Assembly (NCBI GenBank): GCA_037013495.1
Contig: CM072801.1
Span: forward strand, 107,887,816 to 107,951,815
Origin: Hippophae tibetana
Taxonomy: Eukaryota > Streptophyta > Magnoliopsida > Rosales > Elaeagnaceae
Length of the DNA: 64,000 nt
Direction: 5' to 3'
Both the position numbers and the translations under genes were made by a program. The notes beneath the pieces were generated by a model that saw only the letters and a list, made by a program, of their open reading frames with translations, was not told the origin of the DNA and made no database searches. Positions 11,521-25,469 of this stretch are shown piece after piece (position 1 is the stretch's first letter; the number at the start of each line of letters is the position of its first letter).

Positions 11521-14500
11521 AATTGTGTCCTTACAGTCTTGTCTTTTATTTCAATTTTATTGACATTGTTTTCCACTTTGGATTTCATATCTTATTTTGC
11601 TATAAAATCTCGTTATCTTTTACTTTTCTTGGTTTTATTTGTTCCACCTTTCTTTCTTCTTGAGAAAACAAGAGAGTTAATACAGTTCACAGTGTAAAAA
11701 CAAAAAGAAGGTATTAATTGTGGTTGTTACTTACAACTGTTATAACTTTTAATTTTTGTATCGAAATGACTACTATAATATATCAAATCGGAAGCTCGTT
11801 CCGATACCTAAAAATGCACCGTAGCGTTAGTATATTTCCCCACTTTTGTTAACCCAACTTTCATCGTTCATACTATATAATGATGTCTTAATCTTGGGTC
11901 GCACCTTATTTCGTTGTAATCTGTTCTTGCCCTTTAGGATTTCAATTTGTTCATCTTAGCCATATTCTTAGTAATTCAATCTTTCTCATTCCATTGAGTT
12001 CCAGGGTTATTAGGTTGTCCGCACAAGAGATTCGCATCGTTTGGGATCATAGCCTTGGTTGCTGATAATAGTGTATCCATCTTCACATATCTATTTTTTG
12101 AATTTTAGATTTAAAAAATTTTTGCTTTGTAGGTTTTCTCCTCCCTTAAGTCACAAATTCCAAAAAGAGAAAGAAATTGTGTCCTTAAAGTCTTGTCTTT
12201 TATTTCAATTTTATTGACATTGTTTTCCACTTTGGATATCATATCTTATTTTTCATTAAAATCTCGTTATCTTTTACTTTTCTTTGTTGTATGTGTTCCA
12301 CCTTTCTTTCTTCTTGAGAAAAACAAGAGAGCTAATACAGTTCACAGTGTAAAAACAAAAAGAAGGAATTAATTTTGGTTGTAACTTAAAACTGTTATAA
12401 CTTTTAATTTGTTCATCGAAATGACTACTATAATATATCAAATCGGAAGCTCGTTCCGATACCTAAAAATGCACCGTAGCGTTAGTATATTTCCCCACTT
12501 TTGTTAACCCAACTTTCATCGTTCATACTATATAATGATGTCTTAAACTTGGGTCGCACCTTTTTTTGTTGTAATCTGTTCTTGCCCTTTAGGAGTTCAA
12601 TTTGTTCATCTTAGCCATATTCTTAGTAAATCAATCTTTCTTATTCCATTGAGTTCCAGGGTTCTTAGGTTGTCCGCAAAAGGGATTCGCATCGTTTGGG
12701 ATCATAGCTTTGGTTGTTGAAAATAGTGTATCTATCTTCACATATCAATTTTTTTAATTTTAGAGTTAAAAAATTTTGTGCTTTGGAGGCTTTATCCTCT
12801 CTTATGTCACAAATTTAAAAAAAAGAAAGAAATTGTGTCCTTAAATTCTTGTCTTTTATTTCAATTTTGTTGACATTGTTTACCACTTTGGATTTCATAT
12901 CTTATTTTTCTTTAAAATCTCGTTATCTTTTACTTTTCTTTGTTTTATGTGTTCCACCTTTCTTTCTTTTTGAGAAAAACAAGAGAGCTAATACAGTTCA
13001 CAGTGTAAAAACAAAAAGAAGGTATTAATTGTGGTTGTTAAATACAACTGTTATAACTTTTAATTTTTGTATCGAAATGACTACTATAATATATCAAATC
13101 GGAAGCTCTTTCCGATACCTAAAAACGCACCGTCGCAATAGTATATTTCCCCACTTTTGTTAACCCAACTTTCATCGTTCATACTATATAATGATGTCTT
13201 AAACTTGGGTCGCACCTTATTTCGTTGTAATCTGTTCTTGCCCTTTAGGATTTCAATTTGTTCATCTTAGCCATATTCTTAGTAATTCAATCTTTCTCAT
13301 TCCATTGAGTTCCAGGGTTATTAGGTTGTCCGCACAAGAGATTCGCATCGTTTGGGATCATAGCCTTGGTTGCTGATAATAATGTATCTATCTTCACATA
13401 TCTATTTTTTGAATTTTAGATTTAAAAAATTTTGTGCTTTGTAGGTTTTCTCCTCTCTTAAGTCACAAATTCCATAAAGAGAAAGAAATTGTGTCCTTAC
13501 AGTCTTATCTTTTATTTCAATTTTATTGACATTGTTTTCCACTTTGGATTTCATATCTTATTTTGCTATAAAATCTCGTTATCTTTTACTTTTCTTGGTT
13601 TTATTTGTTCCACCTTTCTTTCTTCTTGAGAAAACAAGAGAGTTAATACAGTTCACAGTGTAAAAACAAAAAGAAGGTATTAATTGTGGTTGTTACTTAC
13701 AACTGTTATAACTTTTAATTTTTGTATCGAAATGACTACTATAATATATCAAATCGGAAGCTCGTTCCGATACCTAAAAATGCACCGTAGCGTTAGTATA
13801 TTTCCCCACTTTTGTTAACCCAACTTTCATCGTTCATACTATATAATGATGTCTTAATCTTGGGTCGCACCTTATTTCGTTGTAATCTGTTCTTGCCCTT
13901 TAGGATTTCAATTTGTTCATCTTAGCCATATTCTTAGTAATTCAATCTTTCTCATTCCATTGAGTTCCATGGTTATTAGGTTGTCCGCACAAGAGATTCG
14001 CATCGTTTGGGATCATAGCCTTGGTTGCTGATAATAGTGTATCCATCTTCACATATCTATTTTTTGAATTTTAGATTTAAAAAATTTTTGCTTTGTAGGT
14101 TTTCTCCTCCCTTAAGTCACAAATTCCAAAAAGAGAAAGAAATTGTGTCCTTAAAGTCTTGTCTTTTATTTCAATTTTATTGACATTGTTTTCCACTTTG
14201 GATATCATATCTTATTTTTCATTAAAATCTCGTTATCTTTTACTTTTCTTTGTTGTATGTGTTCCACCTTTCTTTCTTCTTGAGAAAAACAAGAGAGCTA
14301 ATACAGTTCACAGTGTAAAAACAAAAAGAAGGAATTAATTTTGGTTGTAACTTAAAACTGTTATAACTTTTAATTTGTTCATCGAAATGACTACTATAAT
14401 ATATCAAATCGGAAGCTCGTTCCGATACCTAAAAATGCACCGTAGCGTTAGTATATTTCCCCACTTTTGTTAACCCAACTTTCATCGTTCATACTATATA

Positions 14501-17500
14501 ATGATGTCTTAAACTTGGGTCGCACCTTTTTTTGTTGTAATCTGTTCTTGCCCTTTAGGAGTTCAATTTGTTCATCTTAGCCATATTCTTAGTAAATCAA
14601 TCTTTCTTATTCCATTGAGTTCCAGGGTTCTTAGGTTGTCCGCAAAAGGGATTCGCATCGTTTGGGATCATAGCTTTGGTTGTTGAAAATAGTGTATCTA
14701 TCTTCACATATCAATTTTTTTAATTTTAGAGTTAAAAAATTTTGTGCTTTGGAGGCTTTATCCTCTCTTATGTCACAAATTTAAAAAAAAGAAAGAAATT
14801 GTGTCCTTAAATTCTTGTCTTTTATTTCAATTTTGTTGACATTGTTTACCACTTTGGATTTCATATCTTATTTTTCTTTAAAATCTCGTTATCTTTTACT
14901 TTTCTTTGTTTTATGTGTTCCACCTTTCTTTCTTTTTGAGAAAAACAAGAGAGCTAATACAGTTCACAGTGTAAAAACAAAAAGAAGGTATTAATTGTGG
15001 TTGTTAAATACAACTGTTATAACTTTTAATTTTTGTATCGAAATGACTACTATAATATATCAAATCGGAAGCTCTTTCCGATACCTAAAAACGCACCGTC
15101 GCAATAGTATATTTCCCCACTTTTGTTAACCCAACTTTCATCGTTCATACTATATAATGATGTCTTAAACTTGGGTCGCACCTTATTTCGTTGTAATCTG
15201 TTCTTACCCTTTAGGATTTCAATTTGTTCATCTTAGCCATATTCTTAGTAATTCAATCTTTCTCATTCCATTGAGTTCCAGGGTTATTAGGTTGTCCGCA
15301 CAAGAGATTCGCATCGTTTGGGATCATAGCCTTGGTTGCTGATAATAGTGTATCTATCTTCACATATCAATTTTTTGAATTTTAGAGTTAAAAAATTTTG
15401 TGCTTTGTATGTTTTCTCCTCTCTTAAGTCACAAATTCCAAAAAGAGAAAGAAATTGTGTCCTTAAAGTCTTGTCTTTTATTTCAATTTTATTGACATTG
15501 TTTTCCACTTTGGATTTCATATCTTATTTTTCTTTAAAATCTCGTTATCTTTTACTTTTCTTTGTTTTATGTGTTCCACCTTTCTTTCTTCTTGAGAAAA
15601 ACAAGAGAGCTAATACAGTTCACAGTGTAAAAACAAAAAGAAGGTGTTAATTGTGGTTGTTACTTACAACTGTTATAACTTTTAATTTTTGCATCGAAAT
15701 GACTACAATAATATATCAAATCGGAAGCTCGTTTCGATACCTAAAAATGCACCGTAGCATTAGTATATTTCCCCACTTTTGTTAACCCAACTTTCATCGT
15801 TCATACTATATAATGATGTCTTAAACTTGGGTCGCACCTTATTTCGTTGTAATCTGTTCTTGCCCTTTAGGATTTCAATTTGTTCATCTTAGCCATATTC
15901 TTAGTAATTCAATCTTTCTCATTCCATTGAGTTCCAGGGTTATTAGGTTGTCCGCACAAGAGATTCGCATCGTTTGGGATCATAGCCTTGGTTGCTGATA
16001 ATAATGTATCTATCTTCACATATCTATTTTTTGAATTTTAGATTTAAAAAATTTTGTGCTTTGTAGGTTTTCTCCTCTCTTAAGTCACAAATTCCAAAAA
16101 GAGAAAGAAATTGTGTCCTTACAGTCTTGTCTTTTATTTCAATTTTATTGACATTGTTTTCCACTTTGGATTTCATATCTTATTTTGCTATAAAATCTCG
16201 TTATCTTTTACTTTTCTTGGTTTTATTTGTTCCACCTTTCTTTCTTCTTGAGAAAACAAGAGAGTTAATACAGTTCACAGTGTAAAAACAAAAAGAAGGT
16301 ATTAATTGTGGTTGTTACTTACAACTGTTATAACTTTTAATTTTTGTATCGAAATGACTACTATAATATATCAAATCGGAAGCTCGTTCCGATACCTAAA
16401 AATGCACCGCAGCGTTAGTATATTTCCCCACTTTTGTTAACCCAACTTTCATCGTTCATACTATATAATGATGTCTTAATCTTGGGTCGCACCTTATTTC
16501 GTTGTAATCTGTTCTTGCCCTTTAGGATTTCAATTTGTTCATCTTAGCCATATTCTTAGTAATTCAATCTTTCTCATTCCATTGAGTTCCAGGGTTATTA
16601 GGTTGTCCGCACAAGAGATTCGCATCGTTTGGGATCATAGCCTTGGTTGCTGATAATAGTGTATCCATCTTCACATATCTATTTTTTGAATTTTAGATTT
16701 AAAAAATTTTTGCTTTGTAGGTTTTCTCCTCCCTTAAGTCACAAATTCCAAAAAGAGAAAGAAATTGTGTCCTTAAAGTCTTGTCTTTTATTTCAATTTT
16801 ATTGACATTGTTTTCCACTTTGGATATCATATCTTATTTTTCATTAAAATCTCGTTATCTTTTACTTTTCTTTGTTGTATGTGTTCCACCTTTCTTTCTT
16901 CTTGAGAAAAACAAGAGAGCTAATACAGTTCACAGTGTAAAAACAAAAAGAAGGAATTAATTTTGGTTGTAACTTAAAACTGTTATAACTTTTAATTTGT
17001 TCATCGAAATGACTACTATAATATATCAAATCGGAAGCTCGTTCCGATACCTAAAAATGCACCGTAGCGTTAGTATATTTCCCCACTTTTGTTAACCCAA
17101 CTTTCATCGTTCATACTATATAATGATGTCTTAAACTTGGGTCGCACCTTTTTTTGTTGTAATCTGTTCTTGCCCTTTAGGAGTTCAATTTGTTCATCTT
17201 AGCCATATTCTTAGTAAATCAATCTTTCTTATTCCATTGAGTTCCAGGGTTCTTAGGTTCTCCGCAAAAGGGATTCGCATCGTTTGGGATCATAGCTTTG
17301 GTTGTTGAAAATAGTGTATCTATCTTCACATATCAATTTTTTTAATTTTAGAGTTAAAAAATTTTGTGCTTTGGAGGCTTTATCCTCTCTTATGTCACAA
17401 ATTTAAAAAAAAGAAAGAAATTGTGTCCTTAAATTCTTGTCTTTTATTTCAATTTTGTTGACATTGTTTACCACTTTGGATTTCATATCTTATTTTTCTT

Positions 17501-17606
17501 TAAAATCTCGTTATCTTTTACTTTTCTTTGTTTTATGTGTTCCACCTTTCTTTCTTCTTGAGAAAAACAAGAGAGCTAATACAGTTCACAGTGTAAAAAC
17601 AAAAAG
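11053..17606. repeat. Higher-order repeat block B
   Basis: Monomers 11708, 12363 and 13019 recur at 13674, 14329 and 14985 (offset 1,966 bp), and again at 16296, 16951 and 17607 (offset about 2,622 bp, one extra monomer). The extra monomer at 15641 matches 11053, sharing ACTACAATAATAT, ATAATAATG and TTACAGTC. Other shared markers are GGATATCAT with TTCATTAAAATC (11708 type), CACCTTTTTTTG with GTTTACCAC (12363 type), and GTTAAATACAAC with GCTCTTTCCG (13019 type). Confidence 0.8.
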
Positions 17607-19309
17607 AAGGTATTAATTGTGGTTGTTAAATACAACTGTTATAACTTTTAATTTTTGTATCGAAATGACTACTATAATATATCAAATCGGAAGCTCTTTC
17701 CGATACCTAAAAACGCACCGTCGCAATAGTATATTTCCCCACTTTTGTTAACCCAACTTTCATCGTTCATACTATATAATGATGTCTTAAACTTGGGTCG
17801 CACCTTATTTCGTTGTAATCTGTTCTTGCTCTTTAGGATTTCAATTTGTTCATCTTAGCCATATTCTTAGTAATTCAATCTTTCTCATTCCATTGAGTTC
17901 CAGGGTTATTAGGTTGTCCGCACAAGAGATTCGCATCGTTTGGGATCATAGCCTTGGTTGCTGATAATAGTGTATCTATCTTCACATATCTATTTTTTGA
18001 ATTTTAGATTTAAAAAATTTTGTGCTTTGTAGGTTTTCTCCTCTCTTAAGTCACAAATTCCAAAAAGAGAAAGAAATTGTGTACTTAAAGTCTTGTCTTT
18101 TATTCCAATTTTATTGACATTGTGTTCCATTTGGATTTCATATCTTATTTTTCTTTAAAATCTCGTTATCTTTTACTTTTCTTTTTTTTATGTGTTCCAC
18201 CTTTCTTTCTTCTTGATAAAAACAAGAGAGCTAATACAGTTCACAGTGTAAAAACAAAAAGAAGGTGTTAATTGTGGTTGTTACTTACAACTGTTATAAC
18301 TTTTAATTTTTGCATCGAAATGACTACTATAATATATCAAATCGGAAGCTCGTTTCGATACCTAAAAATGCACCGTAGCATTAGTATATTTCCCCACTTT
18401 TGTTAACCCAACTTTCATCGTTCATACTATATAATGATGTCTTAAACTTGGGTCACACCTTATTTCGTTGTAATCTGTTTTTGCCTTTTAGGATTTCAAT
18501 TTGTTCATCTTAGCCATATTCTTAGTAATTCAATCTTTCTCATTCCATTGAGTTCCAGGGTTATTAGGTTGTCCGCACAAGAGATTCGCATCGTTTGGGA
18601 TCATAGCCTTGGTTGTTGATAATAGTGTATCTATCTTCACATATCTATTTTTTGAATTTTAGATTTAAATTTTTTTTGCTTTGTAGGTTTTCTCCTCTCT
18701 TAAGTCACAAATTCCAAAAAGAGAAAGAAATTGTGTCCTTAAAGTCTTGTCTTTTATTTCAATTTTATTGACATTGTTTTCCACTTTGGATTTCATATCT
18801 TATTTTTCTTTAAAATCTCGTTATCTTTTACTTTTCTTTGTTTTATGTGTTCCACCTTTCTTTCTTCTTGAGAAAAACAAGAGAGCTAATACAGTTCACA
18901 GTGTAAAAACAAAAAGAAGGAATTAATTGTGGTTGTAACTTAAAACTGTTATAACTTTTAATTTGTTCATCGAAATGACTACTATAATATATCAAATCGG
19001 AAGCTCGTTCCGATACCTAAAAATGCACCGTAGCGTTAGTATATTTCCCCACTTTTGTTAACCCAACTTTCATCGTTCATACTATATAATGATGTCTTAA
19101 ACTTGGGTCGCACCTTTTTTCGTTGTAATCTATTCTTGCCCTTTAGGAGTTCAATTTGTTCATCTTAGCCATATTCTTAGTAAATCAATCTTTCTTATTC
19201 CATTGAGTTCCAGGGTTCTTAGGTTGTCCGCAAAAGGGATTCGCATCGTTTGGGATCATAGCTTTGGTTGTTGAAAATAGTGTATCTATCTTCACATATC
19301 AATTTTTTT

Positions 19310-22300
19310 AATTTTAGAGTTAAAAAATTTTGTGCTTTGGAGGCTTTATCCTCTCTTATGTCACAAATTTAAAAAAAAGAAAGAAATTGTGTCCTTAAAT
19401 TCTTGTCTTTTATTTCAATTTTGTTGACATTGTTTACCACTTTGGATTTCATATCTTATTTTTCTTTAAAATCTCGTTATCTTTTACTTTTCTTTGTTTT
19501 ATGTGTTCCACCTTTCTTTCTTCTGGAGAAAAACAAGAGAGCCAATACAGTTCACAGTGTAAAAACAAAAAGAAGGTATTAATTGTGGTCGTTAAATACA
19601 ACTGTTATAACTTTTAATTTTTTCATCGAAATGACTACTATAATATATCAAATCGGAAGCTCGTTCCGATACCTAAAAATGCACCGTAGCATTAGTATAT
19701 TTCCCCACTTTTGTTAACCAACTTTCATCTATCATACTATATAATGATGTCTTAAACTTGGGTCGCACCTTATTTCGTTGTAATCTGTTCTTACCCTTTA
19801 GGATTTCAATTTGTTCATCTTAGCCATATTCTTAGTAAATCAATCTTTCTTATTCCATTGAGTTCCAGAGTTCTTAGGTTGTCCGCAAAAGGGATTCGCA
19901 TCGTTTGAGATCACAGCTTTGGTTGTTGAAAATAGTGTATCTATCTTCACATATCAATTTTTTTAATTTTAGAGTTAAAAAATTTTGTGCTTTGGAGGCT
20001 TTATCCTCTCTTATGTCACAAATTTAAAAAAAAAGAAAGAAATTGTGTCCTTAAAGTCTTTTCTTTTATTTCAATTTTGTTGACATTGTTTTCCACTTTG
20101 GATTTCATATCTAACTTTTCTTTAAAATCTCTTTATCTTTTACTTTTCTTTTTTTTATGTGTTTCACCTTTCTTTCTTCTTGAGAAAAACAAGAGAGCTA
20201 ATACTGTTCACAGTGTAAAAACAAAAAGAAGGTGTTAATTGTGGTTGTTACTAACAACTGTTATAACTTTTAATTTTTGCATCGAAACGACTACTATAAT
20301 ATATCAAATCGGAAGCTCGTTCCGATACCTAAAAATGCACCGTCGCAATAGTATATTTCCCCACTTTTATTTACCCAACTTTCATCGTTTATACTATATA
20401 ATGATGTCTTAAACTTGGGTCGCACCTTATTTCGTTGTAATCTGTTCTTACCGTTTAGGATTTCAATTTGTTCATCTTAGCCATATTCTTAGTAATTCAA
20501 TCTTTCTCATTCCATTGAGTTCCAGGGTTATTAGGTTGTCCGCACAAGAGATTCGCATCGTTTGGGATCATAGCCTTGGTTTGCTGATAATAGTGTATCT
20601 ATCTTCACATATCTATTTTTTGAATTTTAGATTTAAAAAATTTTGTGCTTTGTAGGTTTTCTCCTCTCTTAAGTCACAAATTCCAAAAAGAGATAAAAAT
20701 TGTGTCCTTAAAGTCTTGTCTTTTATTCCAATTTTATTGACATTGTTTTCCACTTTGGATTTCATATCTTATTTTTCTTTAAAATCTCGTTATCTTTTAC
20801 TTTTCTTTGTTTTATGTGTTCCACCTTTCTTTCTTCTTGAGAAAAACAATAGAGCTAATACAGTTCATAGTGTAAAAACAAAAAGAAGGTATTAATTGTG
20901 GTTGTTACTTACAACTATTATAACTTTTAATTTTTGTATCGAAATGACTACTATAATATATCAAATCGGAAGCTCGTTCCGATACCTAAAAACGCACCGT
21001 CGCAATAGTATATTTCCCCACTTTTGTTAACCCAACTTTCATCGTTCATACTATATAATGATGTCTTAATCTTGGGTCGCACCTTATTTCGTTGTAATCT
21101 GTTCTTGCTCTTTAGGATTTCAATTTGTTCATCTTAGCCATATTCTTAGTAATTCAATCTTTCTCATTCCATTGAGTTCCAGGGTTATTAGGTTGTCCGC
21201 ACAAGAGATTCGCATCGCTTGGGATCATAGCCTTGGTTGCTGATAATAGTGTATCTATCTTCACATATCTAATTTTTGAATTTTACATTTAAAAAATTTT
21301 GTGCTTTGGAGGCTTTATCCTCTCTTATGTCACAAATTTAAAAAAAAGAAAGAAATTGTGTCCTTAAATTCTTGTCTTTTATTTCAATTTTGTTGACATT
21401 GTTTACCACTTTGGATTTCATATCTTATTTTTCTTTAAAATCTCGTTATCTTTTACTTTTCTTTGTTTTATGTGTTCCACCTTTCTTTCTTCTGGAGAAA
21501 AACAAGAGAGCCAATACAGTTCACAGTGTAAAAACAAAAAGAAGGTATTAATTGTGGTCGTTAAATACAACTGTTATAACTTTTAATTTTTTCATCGAAA
21601 TGACTACTATAATATATCAAATCGGAAGCTCGTTCCGATACCTAAAAATGCACCGTAGCATTAGTATATTTCCCCACTTTTGTTAACCAACTTTCATCTA
21701 TCATACTATATAATGATGTCTTAAACTTGGGTCGCACCTTATTTCGTTGTAATCTGTTCTTACCCTTTAGGATTTCAATTTGTTCATCTTAGCCATATTC
21801 TTAGTAAATCAATCTTTCTTATTCCATTGAGTTCCAGAGTTCTTAGGTTGTCCGCAAAAGGGATTCGCATCGTTTGGGATCATAGCTTTGGTTGTTGAAA
21901 ATAGTGTATCTATCTTCACATATCAATTTTTTTAATTTTAGAGTTAAAAAATTTTGTGCTTTGGAGGCTTTATCCTCTCTTATGTCACAAATTTAAAAAA
22001 AAGAAAGAAATTGTGTCCTTAAATTCTTGTCTTTTATTTCAATTTTGTTGACATTGTTTACCACTTTGGATTTCATATCTTATTTTTCTTTAAAATCTCG
22101 TTATCTTTTACTTTTCTTTGTTTTATGTGTTCCACCTTTCTTTCTTCTGGAGAAAAACAAGAGAGCCAATACAGTTCACAGTGTAAAAACAAAAAGAAGG
22201 TATTAATTGTGGTCGTTAAATACAACTGTTATAACTTTTAATTTTTTCATCGAAATGACTACTATAATATATCAAATCGGAAGCTCGTTCCGATACCTAA

Positions 22301-23920
22301 AAATGCACCGTAGCATTAGTATATTTCCCCACTTTTGTTAACCAACTTTCATCTATCATACTATATAATGATGTCTTAAACTTGGGTCGCACCTTATTTC
22401 GTTGTAATCTGTTCTTACCCTTTAGGATTTCAATTTGTTCATCTTAGCCATATTCTTAGTAAATCAATCTTTCTTATTCCATTGAGTTCCAGAGTTCTTA
22501 GGTTGTCCGCAAAAGGGATTCGCATCGTTTGAGATCACAGCTTTGGTTGTTGAAAATAGTGTATCTATCTTCACATATCAATTTTTTTAATTTTAGAGTT
22601 AAAAAATTTTGTGCTTTGGAGGCTTTATCCTCTCTTATGTCACAAATTTAAAAAAAAAGAAAGAAATTGTGTCCTTAAAGTCTTTTCTTTTATTTCAATT
22701 TTGTTGACATTGTTTTCCACTTTGGATTTCATATCTAACTTTTCTTTAAAATCTCTTTATCTTTTACTTTTCTTTTTTTTATGTGTTTCACCTTTCTTTC
22801 TTCTTGAGAAAAACAAGAGAGCTAATACTGTTCACAGTGTAAAAACAAAAAGAAGGTGTTAATTGTGGTTGTTACTAACAACTGTTATAACTTTTAATTT
22901 TTGCATCGAAACGACTACTATAATATATCAAATCGGAAGCTCGTTCCGATACCTAAAAATGCACCGTCGCAATAGTATATTTCCCCACTTTTATTTACCC
23001 AACTTTCATCGTTTATACTATATAATGATGTCTTAAACTTGGGTCGCACCTTATTTCGTTGTAATCTGTTCTTACCGTTTAGGATTTCAATTTGTTCATC
23101 TTAGCCATATTCTTAGTAATTCAATCTTTCTCATTCCATTGAGTTCCAGGGTTATTAGGTTGTCCGCACAAGAGATTCGCATCGTTTGGGATCATAGCCT
23201 TGGTTTGCTGATAATAGTGTATCTATCTTCACATATCTATTTTTTGAATTTTAGATTTAAAAAATTTTGTGCTTTGTAGGTTTTCTCCTCTCTTAAGTCA
23301 CAAATTCCAAAAAGAGATAAAAATTGTGTCCTTAAAGTCTTGTCTTTTATTCCAATTTTATTGACATTGTTTTCCACTTTGGATTTCATATCTTATTTTT
23401 CTTTAAAATCTCGTTATCTTTTACTTTTCTTTGTTTTATGTGTTCCACCTTTCTTTCTTCTTGAGAAAAACAATAGAGCTAATACAGTTCATAGTGTAAA
23501 AACAAAAAGAAGGTATTAATTGTGGTTGTTACTTACAACTATTATAACTTTTAATTTTTGTATCGAAATGACTACTATAATATATCAAATCGGAAGCTCG
23601 TTCCGATACCTAAAAACGCACCGTCGCAATAGTATATTTCCCCACTTTTGTTAACCCAACTTTCATCGTTCATACTATATAATGATGTCTTAATCTTGGG
23701 TCGCACCTTATTTCGTTGTAATCTGTTCTTGCTCTTTAGGATTTCAATTTGTTCATCTTAGCCATATTCTTAGTAATTCAATCTTTCTCATTCCATTGAG
23801 TTCCAGGGTTATTAGGTTGTCCGCACAAGAGATTCGCATCGCTTGGGATCATAGCCTTGGTTGCTGATAATAGTGTATCTATCTTCACATATCTATTTTT
23901 TGAATTTTACATTTAAAAAA
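19310..23920. repeat. Higher-order repeat block C
   Basis: The monomers at 19573 and 20229 recur at 22197 and 22853 (offset 2,624 bp). They share GTGGTCGTTAAATACAAC, TTTGAGATCACAGC, GTCTTTTCTTTTATT and ACTTTTATTTACCC. Between the copies sit two hybrid monomers (20886 and 21542). The 20886 unit begins like 23510 (GCTTGGGATC, TTTTACATTT) and ends like 18917 (AAATTCTTG, GTTTACCAC, TTCTGGAG, GAGCCAAT). Confidence 0.8.
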
Positions 23921-24821
23921 TTTTGTGCTTTGTTGGTTTTCTCCTCTCTTAAGTCACAAATTCCAAAAAGAGAAAGAAATTGTGTCCTTAAAGTCTTGTC
24001 TTTTATTCCAATTTTATTGACATTGTTTTCCACTTTGGATTTCATATCTTATTTTTCTTTAAAATCTCGTTATCTTTTACTTTTCTTTGTTTTATGTGTT
24101 CCACCTTTCTTTCTTCTTGAGAAAAACAAGAGAGGTAATACAGTTCACAGTGTAAAAACAAAAAGAAGGAATTAATTGTGGTTGTAACTTAAAACTGTTA
24201 TAACTTTTATTTTGTTCATCGAAATGACTACTATAATATATCAAATCGGAAGCTCGTTCCGATACCTAAAAACGCACCGTCGCAATAGTATATTTCCCCA
24301 CTTTTGTTAACCCAACTTTCATCGTTCATACTATATAATGATGTCTTCAACTTGGGTCGCACCTTATTTCGTTGTAATCTGTTCTTGTTCTTTAGGAGTT
24401 CAATTTGTTCATCTTAGCCATATTCTTAGTAAATCAATCTTTCTTATTCCATTGAGTTCCAGGGTTCTTAGGTTGTCCGCAAAAGGGATTCGCATCGTTT
24501 GGGATCATAGCTTTGGTTGTTGAAAATAGTGTATCTATCTTCACATATCAATTTTTTTAATTTTAGAGTTAAAAACTTTTGTTCTTTGGAGGCTTTATCC
24601 TCTCTTATGTCACAAATTTTAAAAAAAGAAAGAAATTGTGTCCTTAAAGTCTTGTCTTTTATTTCAATTTTGTTGACATTGTTTTCCACTTTGGATTTCA
24701 TATCTAACTTTTCTTTAAAATCTCTTTATCTTTTACTTTTCTTTTTTTTATGTGTTCCACCTTTCTTTCTTCTTGAGAAAAACAAGAGAGCTAATACAGT
24801 TCACAGTGTAAAAACAAAAAG

Positions 24822-25469
24822 AAGGTGTTAATTGTGTTTGGTACTTACAACTGTTATAACTTTTAATTTTTGGATCGAAATGACTACTATAATATATCGA
24901 ATCGGAAGCTCGTTTCGATACCTAAAAATGCACCATAGCATTATTATATTTCCCCACTTTTGTTAACCCAACTTTCATCGTTCATACTATATAATGATGT
25001 CTTAAACTTGGGGTGCACCTTATTTCGTTGTAATCTGTTCTTGTTCTTTAGGAGTTCAATTTGTTCATCTTAACAATATTCTTAGTAATTCAATCTTTCT
25101 TATTCCATTGAGTTCCAGGGTTCTTAGGTTGTCCGCGAAAGGGATTCGCATCGTTTGGGATCATAGCTTTGGTTGTTGAAAATAGTGTATCTATCTTCAC
25201 ATATCAATTTTTTAAATTTTAGTGTTAAAAACGTTTGTGCTTTGGAGGCTTTTTCCTCTCTTATGTCACAAATTAAAAAAAAATTGTGTCCTTAAAGTCT
25301 TGTCTTTTATTTCAATTTTGTTGACATTGTTTTCCACTTTGGATTTCATATCTTATTTTTCTTTAAAATATCGTTATCTTTTACTTTTCTTTGTTTTATG
25401 TTTTCCACCTTTCTTTCTTCTTGAGAAAAACAAGAGAGCTAATACAGATCACAGTGTAAAAACAAAAAG
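24822..25469. repeat. Short satellite monomer (648 bp)
   Basis: This unit is about 7 bases short of the norm. The loss is in the A-rich tract, which reads CACAAATTAAAAAAAAATTGTG where its neighbours have an A-run followed by GAAAGAAATTGTG. Slippage in the A-run is the simplest cause. The loss re-phases the recurrent open frame. Confidence 0.7.
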
